Positions 10,575 through 19,082 of a stretch of DNA of 64,000 nt are shown in pieces. The stretch is taken from the NCBI RefSeq assembly GCF_011799805.1, contig NZ_WXUB01000005.1, positions 310,001-374,000 on the forward strand. Direction: 5' to 3'. The number at the start of each line of letters is the position of its first letter. Positions within the stretch are counted from its first letter, which is position 1. Source of the stretch: Maribellus sediminis. Lineage in GTDB: Bacteria; Bacteroidota; Bacteroidia; Bacteroidales; Prolixibacteraceae. Below the pieces are notes generated by a model. The model worked only from the letters and a program-made list of their open reading frames with translations, did not search any database and was not told the DNA's origin. The position numbers were made by a program, and so were the translations under genes.

Positions 10575-10700
10575 GCACCCGCTTTATCGCCTCGATAGCT
10601 AAAAGGGAGAAAAGTCAGGTAAACACCGGGCACCGTATTTTCAGGAGGGGAGGTCTTTGGATTAGGACAGCAACGTAACAGAAAAATGCCTCCCGGTGAC
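10575..10700 (+). pseudogene. Decayed partial copy of the RNase P RNA gene (5' part)
   Basis: The plus strand shares three well-conserved blocks, in the same order and with similar spacing, with the genuine rnpB at 13.8 kb: CCGCTTTATCGCC, GGGCACCGT and AGCAACGTAACAGAAAA. The strongly conserved core GAGGAAAGTCCGGGC has become GAGAAAAGTCAGGTA, the -7 promoter box is lost, and nothing like the 3' half of the RNA follows. It is therefore probably a truncated, inactive relic. A 103-codon minus-strand frame across it (10436-10747) encodes a peptide like the one antisense to real rnpB, so it is a shadow and not a gene. Confidence 0.75.
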
Positions 10701-10821
10701 GTGTTTACTACAGTAGATAATACAATAATGAATAAAAGAAAATACATTGCTCATACCAATAAAAAGTCACTTACTTCGAATAAACCTGTGAGGGTGAAAA
10801 CTTTAGCAAAGCCTGCAGGTG

Positions 10822-13170
10822 TCAGTCATTCCCAAAAATCAGGTTTTTGTATTTGTTATACATAAATGAAACGATCAGTAAAATAGCTCCAATCGAAATA
10901 AATACAATGGTTTTTGGTACTGTTGCCAGGTTGCTTAGGTCGAAGAAAAACAATTTCAGAATGGTTCCGCCAAACAGAATAATGGCTGTAATACGCAGGT
11001 GCTTTTTCTTTTTCCAGATACCGAACCCGATTAGCAGAAAAGAGAGGATTCCCCATAAAATGCTCAATCCGTGTTTATAAACTTCGCTCGATCCGGTGAG
11101 GTTGAGCCAGTGAATCAATTCGCTGCTGCATATCCAGATAATGGAAATGCTGATCACCATCTCAAGGATTTTGCTGAAGTTTTTATTGGTAAGAAATGGC
11201 AAAGAAAAACGATAAACAGCATACAAAAGCAAAGCAAAAAACAGGTAGGCCACATAGCGAATAAGAAGGTGAAAAATATTGACCGAATAATTATTTGGCA
11301 GCGAGTCGGATGTATAACTGTCGCGTAGTCCGCTTAGTATCGACAAGGAATTCAGCAAAAAAATGAGGGTGAATACACTAACTGCAACCAGCAGAAAACC
11401 ATTTAACAGGTTGTTTTTGATCCAGCGAAAATTAGTGTAAATCAGCAAAGAAATAAACAGTAAACTATAGTTGATCAGCCAAATGGCTTTGTAAGCGAAA
11501 ATATCGGTATTAAGCTTTTCATACATTTTTATCCAAACACCGGTATTGTCTTGCTCGTAAGATGCTTGAATCTGAAGATTGTTCCAGAACAGATCGATTT
11601 CTGAATAGAAGGTGAAGTACAGCGTAAATGCAAAAATAAGGTTGAAGAAGATGTCGAAAATTTCGATCCAGTTCTTTTCTTCCTGTCTGCAGAAGGCAAT
11701 CTTTCGGTTAAAAAATGATACAAATGAAAAAGCCCCGATCAGAACCAGTGATGAAATAAATGAGCCATTCAGAACAGAGGTATGGAACTGTTCGATTGTT
11801 GAGCTGTGAAATGAATAGGACATCGACAGCCAGTTGGAAATCGCACCAAAAAAGCTGATACAAAGTACGGCAAAGGCCAGGTAATCGAATAATTTAATCT
11901 CACGTTTTCGTCCGATCCAAAACAGAAGCGCACCTTCTACTGCCCAGATAGCTGCAGCCAGATAGCTGCTAAACTGTAAGCCAATGGCACCAGTAAAAAA
12001 TGTAATAGCAATACTGCCCGTCCAGAAAAGCAGGTTTTTGTTTTCAGCTTCTGATTTGAAGATAAAATAAAATGCAGCGCCGTGCACCACTACATTCGCA
12101 AAGGTAAAAAGTCCCTGAAGCTTGTCGCTGTCCATATAATCGGTGATGGCTTGCAGGCCTACCAGATAGAAAATGACTGAGTTTATGAGCAGAAAAAAGA
12201 TATCGTCGATACGCGACTTTTCTTTAAGAATGAGTTTATACGATAAAAAGACGAAGTAAAACAGAACAAAGAAGAAACTTGAGAAGGGAAGTGAAAGCTC
12301 CAATCGGTTGTTGTAATCTTTGGAAACAAACCACCAGATAAAAATGACCCAGGTAGCTACAAATGCCAGGTAATACAACGGCACCCATCGTTTTTTTGTT
12401 GCTATAAACAATATTCCAAGGTTAATGATAGCCATGTAGCTGAAGAGAACGAGAGCGCTGGATTCAGGAGCGTACAAAATAAACGGAACAATGTATGAGC
12501 CGGCCAAAGCAAAATGAGCAATCACCTGCCTGTCGTAGTAAAGTGCCAGACTCACCGTAAATACCGTAAAAATTACCATTAATATGAAGGCTACCGGGTA
12601 GGAGTATAGCTGGTAATAGGTATAAGCCGCATACGAAATAAAGTAGAAAATGGCCATGGCTCCACTCGCAAGTACCGCGCTAAAATTGTAGTAATCTTTT
12701 TTGAGACGATAGGCAAAAAATCCCAGGATGACGCCAACCAGGTAACCTAAAACTATTCTCATAAGGGGCGAGATCAGATTGTTGTCGATGGCATATTTCG
12801 CACCTATTCCAACACCTATGATTACCACGATCATTCCAATTTTATTGATCAGGTTGGTGCCGATGAATTGTTCGATTTCTGAGGACATGCCGGTTTGTTC
12901 CCAAAATCCCGGTTGTTTTTTGTAATCTTTTCGAACATAAGGTTTTTGTACAGGTATCTTTTTAACAGTTGTTTCTTCCTTTTGAACTATGGGCGATTCT
13001 TGTTTTACCGCAACCTTTTCAGGACTCATTTGCGGTTTTGACACTGCAATGCTCAGTTGTGTGATCTGACGTTGTAATTCGTTGATCTCCTGCTGAAACA
13101 ATGTTTGTTTTTGTCGCAATTCATTCAGTTTTTCGAGGAGTTCTTGTTTTTCGGACCTGTTGACGCTCAT
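10822..13170 (-). CDS. DUF2339 polytopic membrane protein
   Basis: This 782-residue protein starts with a coiled coil (about 5-45, KQELLEKLNELRQKQ), then a Pro/Lys/Val-rich linker (to about 85), then more than 20 hydrophobic segments running to the C-terminus, the architecture of the DUF2339 family. Function is unknown; the family is widespread and sometimes suspected of envelope roles. The first membrane segments carry the typical GTNLINKIGMIVVIIGVGIG. The gene lies 11 bases downstream of a small secreted-protein gene and is probably cotranscribed. It is flanked on one side by genuine rnpB and on the other by its relic. Confidence 0.88.
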   Translation of the reverse strand: MSVNRSEKQELLEKLNELRQKQTLFQQEINELQRQITQLSIAVSKPQMSPEKVAVKQESPIVQKEETTVKKIPVQKPYVRKDYKKQPGFWEQTGMSSEIEQFIGTNLINKIGMIVVIIGVGIGAKYAIDNNLISPLMRIVLGYLVGVILGFFAYRLKKDYYNFSAVLASGAMAIFYFISYAAYTYYQLYSYPVAFILMVIFTVFTVSLALYYDRQVIAHFALAGSYIVPFILYAPESSALVLFSYMAIINLGILFIATKKRWVPLYYLAFVATWVIFIWWFVSKDYNNRLELSLPFSSFFFVLFYFVFLSYKLILKEKSRIDDIFFLLINSVIFYLVGLQAITDYMDSDKLQGLFTFANVVVHGAAFYFIFKSEAENKNLLFWTGSIAITFFTGAIGLQFSSYLAAAIWAVEGALLFWIGRKREIKLFDYLAFAVLCISFFGAISNWLSMSYSFHSSTIEQFHTSVLNGSFISSLVLIGAFSFVSFFNRKIAFCRQEEKNWIEIFDIFFNLIFAFTLYFTFYSEIDLFWNNLQIQASYEQDNTGVWIKMYEKLNTDIFAYKAIWLINYSLLFISLLIYTNFRWIKNNLLNGFLLVAVSVFTLIFLLNSLSILSGLRDSYTSDSLPNNYSVNIFHLLIRYVAYLFFALLLYAVYRFSLPFLTNKNFSKILEMVISISIIWICSSELIHWLNLTGSSEVYKHGLSILWGILSFLLIGFGIWKKKKHLRITAIILFGGTILKLFFFDLSNLATVPKTIVFISIGAILLIVSFMYNKYKNLIFGND

Positions 13171-13181
13171 AGTTTAGGTTT

Positions 13182-13694
13182 CTAATTGATTTTAGTATAG
13201 ATTGTTGTTTCTTCTTTATCGTCGAAATCGCCATCGCCGTTAAAATCATCCTGTACTTTCAACGTATTTCCTTCAATCCGAAAGAAATGACTTTCTTGTT
13301 TCGGATACCTGTCAAATTTGGGATCACCTACTGAAAACCATTTTATCTCTTCGTAAAATTCAAGTTTTGCATCCACCTGTTGCGAGCCGGTGGTGAAAGT
13401 AGAAAGTGTAAAAACATTGTTTTCGACGATGAGATTTCCCTTTACCACAAATACAGTGATATACTCCTTGTCTTCTGTTCGTTTAAACAACCAGTGGAAT
13501 TCGGCGATATCGTTTCCCGTTTCGTTGGTAAAAAAGATCCATTTAAATATCTGGCTCGGAATTTCACCTTCGCCCGGGACTTTTAGTTCCCAGGTGCCGG
13601 CCAGCTCTTCAGGAATTGTGGTTTGGAAATGTAGGATGGGAGTTATCAGCAAGAATAGAATTACGAGAAGTTTCATTTTGCTGAATTTTGACAT
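13182..13694 (-). CDS. Small secreted lipocalin-like protein with a calcium-loop motif, unknown
   Basis: This 170-residue protein has a signal peptide (about 1-26), then GTWELKVPGEG, a pattern common in small lipocalin-like lipoproteins, and near the end DFNGDGDFDDKE, which fits a D-x-N-x-D-x-D calcium-binding loop. No cysteine at the cleavage site, so probably soluble in the periplasm. The ATG at 13692-13694 is preferred over the one six codons later because a full AAGGAG Shine-Dalgarno sequence lies 5 bases before it, which is uncommon in this phylum. It is upstream of and close to the DUF2339 gene. Confidence 0.65.
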   Translation of the reverse strand: MSKFSKMKLLVILFLLITPILHFQTTIPEELAGTWELKVPGEGEIPSQIFKWIFFTNETGNDIAEFHWLFKRTEDKEYITVFVVKGNLIVENNVFTLSTFTTGSQQVDAKLEFYEEIKWFSVGDPKFDRYPKQESHFFRIEGNTLKVQDDFNGDGDFDDKEETTIYTKIN

Positions 13695-13699
13695 TTTAT

Positions 13700-13705
13700 C
13701 TCCTT
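13700..13705 (-). promoter_or_regulatory. Shine-Dalgarno sequence deciding the start at 13694
   Basis: The minus strand reads AAGGAG, separated by five bases from the ATG. Most genes in this window have only A-rich leaders, so this strong site stands out. Confidence 0.6.
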
Positions 13706-13810
13706 ATACACGAATTAATTATCATAAGTTTCATTGTATTCGTTTTTAGATAATTTGGCGAAGACAGATTGGTTTAGGAACAATTCATGCAGAACTTTCA
13801 ACTAATTGCC

Positions 13811-13818
13811 TAATTTTG
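13811..13818 (+). promoter_or_regulatory. Promoter -7 box of rnpB
   Basis: TAATTTTG matches TAnnTTTG and lies 4 bases before the P1 helix of RNase P RNA, placing the transcription start at about 13821-13823. Confidence 0.65.
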
Positions 13819-13820
13819 CA

Positions 13821-14236
13821 GCGGCAAACCGCTTTATCGCCCTGACGTTACAGTCGGGGAGGAAAGTCCGGGCAACACAGGGCACCGTGCTTCTTAGCGG
13901 GAAGATCTTTGAAAGGGGATAGCAACGTAACAGAAAATAACCACTCCGACATTGCGTGACAATCGTCGGAGAACGGGTGAAAAGGTGCGGTAAAAGCGCA
14001 CCGGTGGTGGTGGCAACATCATCAGCCGTATGTCTCACGGGTTGCAAAGCCATGTATATCCCGGTTGTATGCCGCTGTTGCGGTACAGCAGAATTGCCCG
14101 TTTTGTTCTCAACGCACAAGAGAACCGGGAGGGGTAGGCTGCAGGACTCAGGTAGTGATACCTGGGCAAGATAAATGATAAAGGTTCTCCGTCAGCTGAC
14201 GGAGGATACAGGACCCGGCTTACAGGTTTGCCTTTT
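13821..14236 (+). ncRNA. rnpB: RNase P RNA, bacterial class A
   Basis: This is the catalytic RNA of RNase P, which cleaves the 5' leader from pre-tRNAs. Seen here: the conserved core GGGGAGGAAAGTCCGGGC followed by ACAGGGCACCGTG, the block GATAGCAACGTAACAGAAA, the 3' conserved GGACCCGGCTTACAGG, and the closing helix P1 formed by GGCAAACC (13823-13830) with GGTTTGCC (14225-14232). Length of about 415 bases fits the class. It has its own promoter and a strong terminator. Both ends are set by P1, give or take a few bases. An open frame on the opposite strand (13802-14119) is a shadow. Confidence 0.95.
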
Positions 14237-14238
14237 TA

Positions 14239-14287
14239 AAAGGTTGAGGCGCAAAAAATATTTTTGTTCTTCAACCCTTTTTTTTTA
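14239..14287 (+). terminator. Terminator of rnpB
   Basis: AAGGTTGA pairs with TCAACCCTT, enclosing an inner CAAAAA/TTTTTG stem, and is followed by a run of nine or more T residues directly after the RNase P RNA 3' end. Confidence 0.85.
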
Positions 14288-14323
14288 TAAATCGAATACA
14301 AAAAAAGTAAGAAGAATACGATT

Positions 14324-14662
14324 TTATTCCACTTGAAAATAGAGAGCAATAATCCTTTTTTCATTCCAGTCTATAATCTGGTATTTTGTTAATTTGTCAA
14401 GATTATAGTATGTTTCGCCAACTCGCACAACAGGTCCATCAAAACGAAAATTAGTAGTAGCATCTTCATCTACGTATTTTGTTGAATAGCCATCTATAAT
14501 TCTGGTATAATAAGTTTTGATGCTGTGAATATTTTGCTCATCCATAAGTTGTTGTATCTGTTCGCCGATGAGCTGTCCGTCGGTTTTTAATTCTTCTTCT
14601 GTACAAGAACTAACAAGTAAAACTGCTAATAAAAGAAATGTAAGTTGTTTCAGTGGATTCAT
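14324..14662 (-). CDS. Small lipoprotein, unknown
   Basis: This 112-residue protein has a lipoprotein signal (LLLAVLLVSSC, cysteine about residue 20) followed by Thr-Glu-Glu-Glu, then a mixed alpha/beta mature part with tyrosines (YSTKYVDED, VGETYYNLDKL). No family is recognised. It faces rnpB tail to tail and shares no operon with a neighbour. Confidence 0.65.
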   Translation of the reverse strand: MNPLKQLTFLLLAVLLVSSCTEEELKTDGQLIGEQIQQLMDEQNIHSIKTYYTRIIDGYSTKYVDEDATTNFRFDGPVVRVGETYYNLDKLTKYQIIDWNEKRIIALYFQVE

Positions 14663-14758
14663 TCAGGTTATAATTTTAGTGTTAAAGCGATTTAGTCAAA
14701 GAATATGCCAAGTGATGGTGGATTAATTCCAAATAAGAAAGAAACAGATGTATAAAAC

Positions 14759-14798
14759 CACGGGGTGACTCTGAGAACAATCAGAAAGTCACCCCGTG
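14759..14798 (-). terminator. Terminator after the epimerase gene
   Basis: CACGGGGTGACT pairs with AGTCACCCCGTG around a loop that itself can pair CTGA with TCAG. On the minus strand it is followed by GGTTTTAT. It lies 25 bases after the epimerase stop. Confidence 0.8.
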
Positions 14799-14822
14799 AA
14801 TTATTTTAAGAAGTTTTTGCTC

Positions 14823-15863
14823 CTATTTGAAATAAGAAGTATACCACTTCACAAATTCCCCGATTCCTTTTACTAGCGGAGTGTCGGGCGAATAAGCAAA
14901 ATCATTTTCCAATGCACTTACATCGGCAAAGGTTTTGTACACATCGCCGGGTTGCATATCGTGGTATTCTTTTATGGCCTCCTTGTTAAGCGCTTTTTCA
15001 ATGGTTTCAATAAAATCCATCAGTTTTACCGGTGCTGAATTCCCGATATTGTAAACTTTGTAAGGTGCAACCACCTCCCCCTCCTGAGAGGAGGAGAAAA
15101 CTGTTCGCTCTACTGAGGAATTTAAGATCTTCACAATTCCATCAACAATATCATCAATGTAAGTGAAATCGCGGTACAGGTCGCCGTAGTTGAACACTTT
15201 TATCGGTGTGGCTTCCAGAATGTTTTTAGTAAACGAAAAGTAAGCCATATCAGGGCGACCCCACGGACCGTAAACGGTAAAAAAGCGCAGCCCTGTTGTT
15301 GGTATTCCATACAAATGACTGTAGGTATAAGCCATCAACTCGTTGCTCTTTTTTGTGGCGGCATACAAACTGATTGGGTTATCAACCCGGTCGTCGACCG
15401 ACAATGGCATTTTTTTGCTGTTGCCATACACACTCGATGAACTGGCGTAAACCAAATGCTGAATGTTATTGTGGCGACAGGCTTCCAGAATGTTGATGAA
15501 TCCGACAATGTTGCTGTTGATATAAGCCTGTGGGTTTTCGATGCTGTAACGTACACCGGCCTGTGCAGCCAGGTTACAAACCACATCAAATTTTTCTTCC
15601 TTGAAAAGCTGGTCGATCTGGCCGCGGTCTTCCAGGTTCATTCTTACAAAAGAATAATTGGAAAATTTCGAGCTGCTTATTTTTTGATTAAAGTTTTTGG
15701 CTTCCTCCGAAATACCGGCGTCAGCTAAACGGGCAAACTTGAGGTCGGGGGAATAATAATCGTTTATATTGTCTATTCCAACAACTTCAACGGCCTCATT
15801 CACCAGTTTATTTACCAGGTGAAAACCTATGAATCCTGCTGAGCCTGTTATCAGAATCTTCAT
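14823..15863 (-). CDS. NAD-dependent nucleotide-sugar epimerase (UDP-glucuronate 4-epimerase type)
   Basis: This 346-residue short-chain dehydrogenase-type enzyme has GSAGFIGFHLV (NAD-binding GxxGxxG), NLAAQAGVRYSIENP, SSSSVYGN and catalytic YAATKKSNE. The AAQAGVRYS and FTVYGPWGRPDMA signatures are those of UDP-glucuronate 4-epimerases, which make UDP-galacturonate for surface polysaccharides. The variable loop before APYKVYNIG carries a serine/glutamate stretch encoded by a palindromic CCTCCT-type repeat. It starts 9 bases after the cysNC stop on the same strand, so it may be cotranscribed with the sulfate-activation genes. Confidence 0.88.
   Translation of the reverse strand: MKILITGSAGFIGFHLVNKLVNEAVEVVGIDNINDYYSPDLKFARLADAGISEEAKNFNQKISSSKFSNYSFVRMNLEDRGQIDQLFKEEKFDVVCNLAAQAGVRYSIENPQAYINSNIVGFINILEACRHNNIQHLVYASSSSVYGNSKKMPLSVDDRVDNPISLYAATKKSNELMAYTYSHLYGIPTTGLRFFTVYGPWGRPDMAYFSFTKNILEATPIKVFNYGDLYRDFTYIDDIVDGIVKILNSSVERTVFSSSQEGEVVAPYKVYNIGNSAPVKLMDFIETIEKALNKEAIKEYHDMQPGDVYKTFADVSALENDFAYSPDTPLVKGIGEFVKWYTSYFK
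15068..15096. repeat. Short palindromic repeat inside the epimerase gene
   Basis: The plus strand reads CCTCCCCCTCCTGAGAGGAGGAG: CCTCCT and AGGAGG are separated by GAG. It is read in frame as Ser-Ser-Ser-Gln-Glu-Gly-Glu in the variable loop of the epimerase. It resembles the small intergenic palindromes common in this phylum. Confidence 0.5.
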
Positions 15864-15872
15864 ACAATAATC

Positions 15873-17792
15873 TTAATGTGCCGGGAAAATTTTGTTTGCC
15901 GCCAGGTAATCCAGAAGAGCATCGAGGTTCTTTTCGTTTTCTTCGGGCCTGAAAATCATTTTTGCATTTGCCGGTGTTTCATAGTCCATGTCAACACCAG
16001 GCAAGTTCTCAATTTCACCATTTTCTGCTTTTTTGTACAACTCAGGTTTATTGCTTTTGCAATAGTCCAGTGTTGCATCCATATAAAACAGGTGGAAACG
16101 ATCTTCGCCAATAATTTCGGCTACCTGGCCACGCAGTGACTCATTCCGCGAAATAAACGAACAGATGGTAATGATTCCCTGGTCGTTCAGCATTTTGCAA
16201 ATGTGAGCTACCCTGCGAACATGTTCGGCACGGTCGGCAGGCGAGAAATCGAGCTCGCGGTTCAATCCCGAGCGTAAAGAACTTCCATCGATCAGAACGG
16301 CTGTGGCATCGTTTTCAAACAGCTTTCTTTCCAAACTAAAAGCCAGTTCGTTTTTACCCGAACCATGTAATCCGGTGATCCAGATAGTTTCACCTTTTTG
16401 ATTGTATTTGTCCTGGTATTCTTTTGTTTTGATCAGCGGTTCACCTTTGGCAATTTTTTCCTTGTCCACATCGGTAATACGCGATGGCAGGTTTTTGCTA
16501 CTCAGTTTGTCGATGATCATTCCAACAGCGCAAGTATTGTGTGTAACCGGATCGATCAGAATAAAGGAACCGGTTTGTTTGTTCTTTTTGTACGGATCGA
16601 AAAACAAAGGCTTGGTGGTGGTAATTACCACGCGGCCAATTTCATTCAGCTTGAATTTCTCGATATTCGATTTTTCCAGCGTATTTACATCCACCTTATA
16701 TTGAATGGCGTCGATACGAGCTTTTGTATTGTTGTTGGCGTGTTTGATGTAGAACTGCGTCGACAGGTTCATGTCGTTTTCGTCCATCCAAACCAGCATG
16801 GCTTCAAACTGACGTTCCACGCGTGGCAGGTTATCCGGGTGAACCAGCATATCGCCTCGTGAAATATCAATTTCGTCTTCCAGAGTAACCGTTACCGATT
16901 GTGGTGGGAAAGCGTAATCCAGTTCCTTGTCGTAAGTTACAATCGACTGCACTTTCGATTTTTTCATCGATGGCAGCACCATTACTTCGTCGCCTTTTTT
17001 TATGATTCCCGAAGCCACAGAAGTTGAGAATCCGCGGAATTTAATGTCGGGACGCAGCACATACTGCACCGGGTAGCGCAGGTCGTCGAAATTGCGGTCG
17101 CTGCTTACATGCACATTTTCGAGGAATTCCAACAGGCTTGGTCCGTGATACCACGGCATTCTATTCGAAGTTTCAACCACGTTGTCGCCTTTTAAAGCCG
17201 AAAGCGGAATAAAGTTTACATCCGGTACATCAAGCTGTGTTACGAATGATTCGTACGATTCGCGAATTTCTTCGTAGCGTTCCTGGCTGAAATCCACCAA
17301 ATCCATTTTGTTGATGGCCACAACCACGTGTTTTATACCCAAAAGATTGGCCAGGTAAGTGTGGCGCTTGGTTTGAGTGATCACTCCGTGGCGAGCGTCA
17401 ATAAGAATGATCGCCAGGTTGGCAGTCGATCCCCCGGTGATCATGTTTCGGGTGTACTGCTCGTGTCCGGGTGTATCGGCGATGATGAATTTACGTTTCG
17501 CCGTTGAGAAATAGCGATACGCTACATCAATGGTAATTCCCTGTTCGCGTTCGGCTTTCAAACCATCGAGCAAAAGGGCATAATCGATCTCTTCACCGGC
17601 GTGACCAACACGTTTACTGTCGCGCTCGAGCGCTGCCAGCTGGTCTTCGTACAGTTGTTTACTGTCGAACATCAAACGTCCGATCAGCGTCGATTTTCCG
17701 TCGTCCACCGATCCGGCAGTCAACAAACGCAATAAGTCTTTCTTCTGGTCCTGATCAAGGAACTCTTGTATATTTAGTTTTTTACTGGTCAT
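15873..17792 (-). CDS. cysNC: Sulfate adenylyltransferase large subunit fused to an APS-kinase domain (CysN-CysC)
   Basis: This 639-residue protein couples GTP hydrolysis to APS formation with CysD. The N-terminal GTPase has GSVDDGKST (27-35), DTPGHEQYT and NKMDL; elongation-factor-like beta-barrels follow (about 240-430). From about residue 470 comes an APS-kinase-like domain that would give PAPS, but its P-loop reads GLHGSGKNE (Asn where Ser/Thr is usual) and the DGDNVR motif reads DGSSLR, so its activity is uncertain. The frame is open 54 codons further upstream, across the repeat element between cysD and this gene; the ATG at 17790-17792 is chosen because family members start just before NIQEFL. 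Same strand and order as cysD. Confidence 0.9.
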   Translation of the reverse strand: MTSKKLNIQEFLDQDQKKDLLRLLTAGSVDDGKSTLIGRLMFDSKQLYEDQLAALERDSKRVGHAGEEIDYALLLDGLKAEREQGITIDVAYRYFSTAKRKFIIADTPGHEQYTRNMITGGSTANLAIILIDARHGVITQTKRHTYLANLLGIKHVVVAINKMDLVDFSQERYEEIRESYESFVTQLDVPDVNFIPLSALKGDNVVETSNRMPWYHGPSLLEFLENVHVSSDRNFDDLRYPVQYVLRPDIKFRGFSTSVASGIIKKGDEVMVLPSMKKSKVQSIVTYDKELDYAFPPQSVTVTLEDEIDISRGDMLVHPDNLPRVERQFEAMLVWMDENDMNLSTQFYIKHANNNTKARIDAIQYKVDVNTLEKSNIEKFKLNEIGRVVITTTKPLFFDPYKKNKQTGSFILIDPVTHNTCAVGMIIDKLSSKNLPSRITDVDKEKIAKGEPLIKTKEYQDKYNQKGETIWITGLHGSGKNELAFSLERKLFENDATAVLIDGSSLRSGLNRELDFSPADRAEHVRRVAHICKMLNDQGIITICSFISRNESLRGQVAEIIGEDRFHLFYMDATLDYCKSNKPELYKKAENGEIENLPGVDMDYETPANAKMIFRPEENEKNLDALLDYLAANKIFPAH

Positions 17793-17834
17793 CTTATTTT
17801 TTGCTTTTAGCCTGCATTTTTTAATTTTAGATCC

Positions 17835-17990
17835 CTCTCCCGAGTTCTCGGGATCGGGATGACAGATATAGGTAATATCAAGCGGCGCATAATAATTATA
17901 GTTTGAATAATATTTTAGCAGCGCCGCGGATGAAAACCTCCTTTTCACTGTCATCCCGAAGGAGGAACGACTGAGGAATCTGCTTCATGC
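17835..17990. repeat. Paired REP-like element between cysD and cysNC
   Basis: Arms CGGGATGACAG (17855-17865) and CTGTCATCCCG (17948-17958) are perfect 11-base inverted repeats about 82 bases apart. Outside the left arm a CCCGAG/CTCGGG hairpin (17839-17852) occurs; outside the right arm follows GAAGGAGGAACGACTGAGGAATCT, a form of the dispersed 'gtcatcccgaaggag...gaggaatct' spacer repeat frequent in Bacteroidota. It occupies most of the 215-base gap and fakes an N-terminal extension of CysN. Confidence 0.6.
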
Positions 17991-18007
17991 AGCCTTGCGG
18001 TTTCATA

Positions 18008-18925
18008 CTAAAAATAACCCTCCCTTTTCTTTTGCTCCATCGATGCTTCCTGGTCGAAGTCGATCACACGAGTAGTTCTTTCCGAAACCGTAACGGTCAT
18101 CATTTCTTCAACAATTTTCTCGATGGTATCGGCCTCCGATTCAATGGCCCCGGTTAGCGGATAGCAACCGAGCGTGCGGAAACGAACCTTGCGCATTTCA
18201 GCTTTGTCGCGCAATTCCTTTGGCATACGTTCGTCGTCCACCATTATTAGTGTGCCGTCCATTTCAACAACGGGGCGTTCTTTGGCATAATACAGCGGAA
18301 CGATCGGGATGTTTTCCAAACGGATGTACTGCCAGATATCTAATTCGGTCCAGTTCGAGATAGGAAATACACGAATCGATTCGCCTTTCTGAACGCGCGA
18401 GTTGTAAATGTTCCACAACTCCGGACGTTGGTTTTTGGGATCCCACTGGTGAAATTTATCACGGAAAGAGAATATCCTTTCTTTAGCTCTTGATTTTTCT
18501 TCGTCGCGACGGGCGCCACCAAAAGCGGCGTCAAATTTATATTTGTTCAGGCCAGCCAAAAGCGCCTGTGTTTTCATGATGTCGGTGTGTACTTTACTTC
18601 CGTGAGTAAAAGGTCCAACACCACTTTCGAATCCTTCCTTGTTGTAATGCACGATCAGGTCCCAGCCTTTTTCTTTGGCGTAGCTATCGCGGAATTCGAT
18701 CATTTCCTGGAATTTCCATTTCGAGTCGATATGCATTAATGGGAACGGAACTTTACCCGGATAAAAAGCTTTTTCTGCCAGGCGTACCATCACCGACGAA
18801 TCTTTCCCGATAGAGTATAACATCACCGGGTTTTCGAATTCGGCGGCTACTTCACGGATGATATGAATGGCTTCAGCCTCAAGTTCGCGAAGGTTTGTTA
18901 ACGAATATTCATTCATTTTATTCAA
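18008..18925 (-). CDS. cysD: Sulfate adenylyltransferase small subunit CysD
   Basis: CysD is the ATP pyrophosphatase-type subunit that, with the CysN GTPase, turns sulfate and ATP into APS in the cytoplasm. The 305-residue product has the PP-loop [10 protein letters not shown], the HIDSKWKF and [15 protein letters not shown] motifs, and [16 protein letters not shown] second ATG three codons in is an equally possible start. The downstream partner is cysNC, after a 215-base gap filled by a repeat. A TATCTTTG promoter box lies 97 bases upstream. Confidence 0.95.
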   Translation of the reverse strand: MNKMNEYSLTNLRELEAEAIHIIREVAAEFENPVMLYSIGKDSSVMVRLAEKAFYPGKVPFPLMHIDSKWKFQEMIEFRDSYAKEKGWDLIVHYNKEGFESGVGPFTHGSKVHTDIMKTQALLAGLNKYKFDAAFGGARRDEEKSRAKERIFSFRDKFHQWDPKNQRPELWNIYNSRVQKGESIRVFPISNWTELDIWQYIRLENIPIVPLYYAKERPVVEMDGTLIMVDDERMPKELRDKAEMRKVRFRTLGCYPLTGAIESEADTIEKIVEEMMTVTVSERTTRVIDFDQEASMEQKKREGYF

Positions 18926-19021
18926 GTTAAAGACTTACAGTTCTACAATTGAAATTGCACTTCGAAGAAGTTTCTGCTGATTGTAGCCGTAATAAATTTT
19001 ACTGTTTTATTTCAGAGTCCA

Positions 19022-19029
19022 CAAAGATA
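19022..19029 (-). promoter_or_regulatory. Putative -7 box for the cysD unit
   Basis: The minus strand reads TATCTTTG (TAnnTTTG), 97 bases before the cysD ATG. No clear -33 element was found. Confidence 0.4.
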
Positions 19030-19082
19030 AAATTTTATTCTATCTGCTAAATTTTAGTTGGAAGTATCGCTTTAAAAGAAGA

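Noticed and set aside
10436-10747. 103-codon minus-strand open frame
   Set aside because: Its peptide resembles the antisense translation of genuine rnpB (FLLRCxPxxK...FLP), so it is a shadow of the RNase P RNA relic.
13802-14119. 105-codon minus-strand open frame
   Set aside because: It is antisense to rnpB, which has clear structure and promoter; no protein features.
17793-17954. 54-residue N-terminal extension of CysN
   Set aside because: Encoded by the repeat element; family members start at the downstream ATG.
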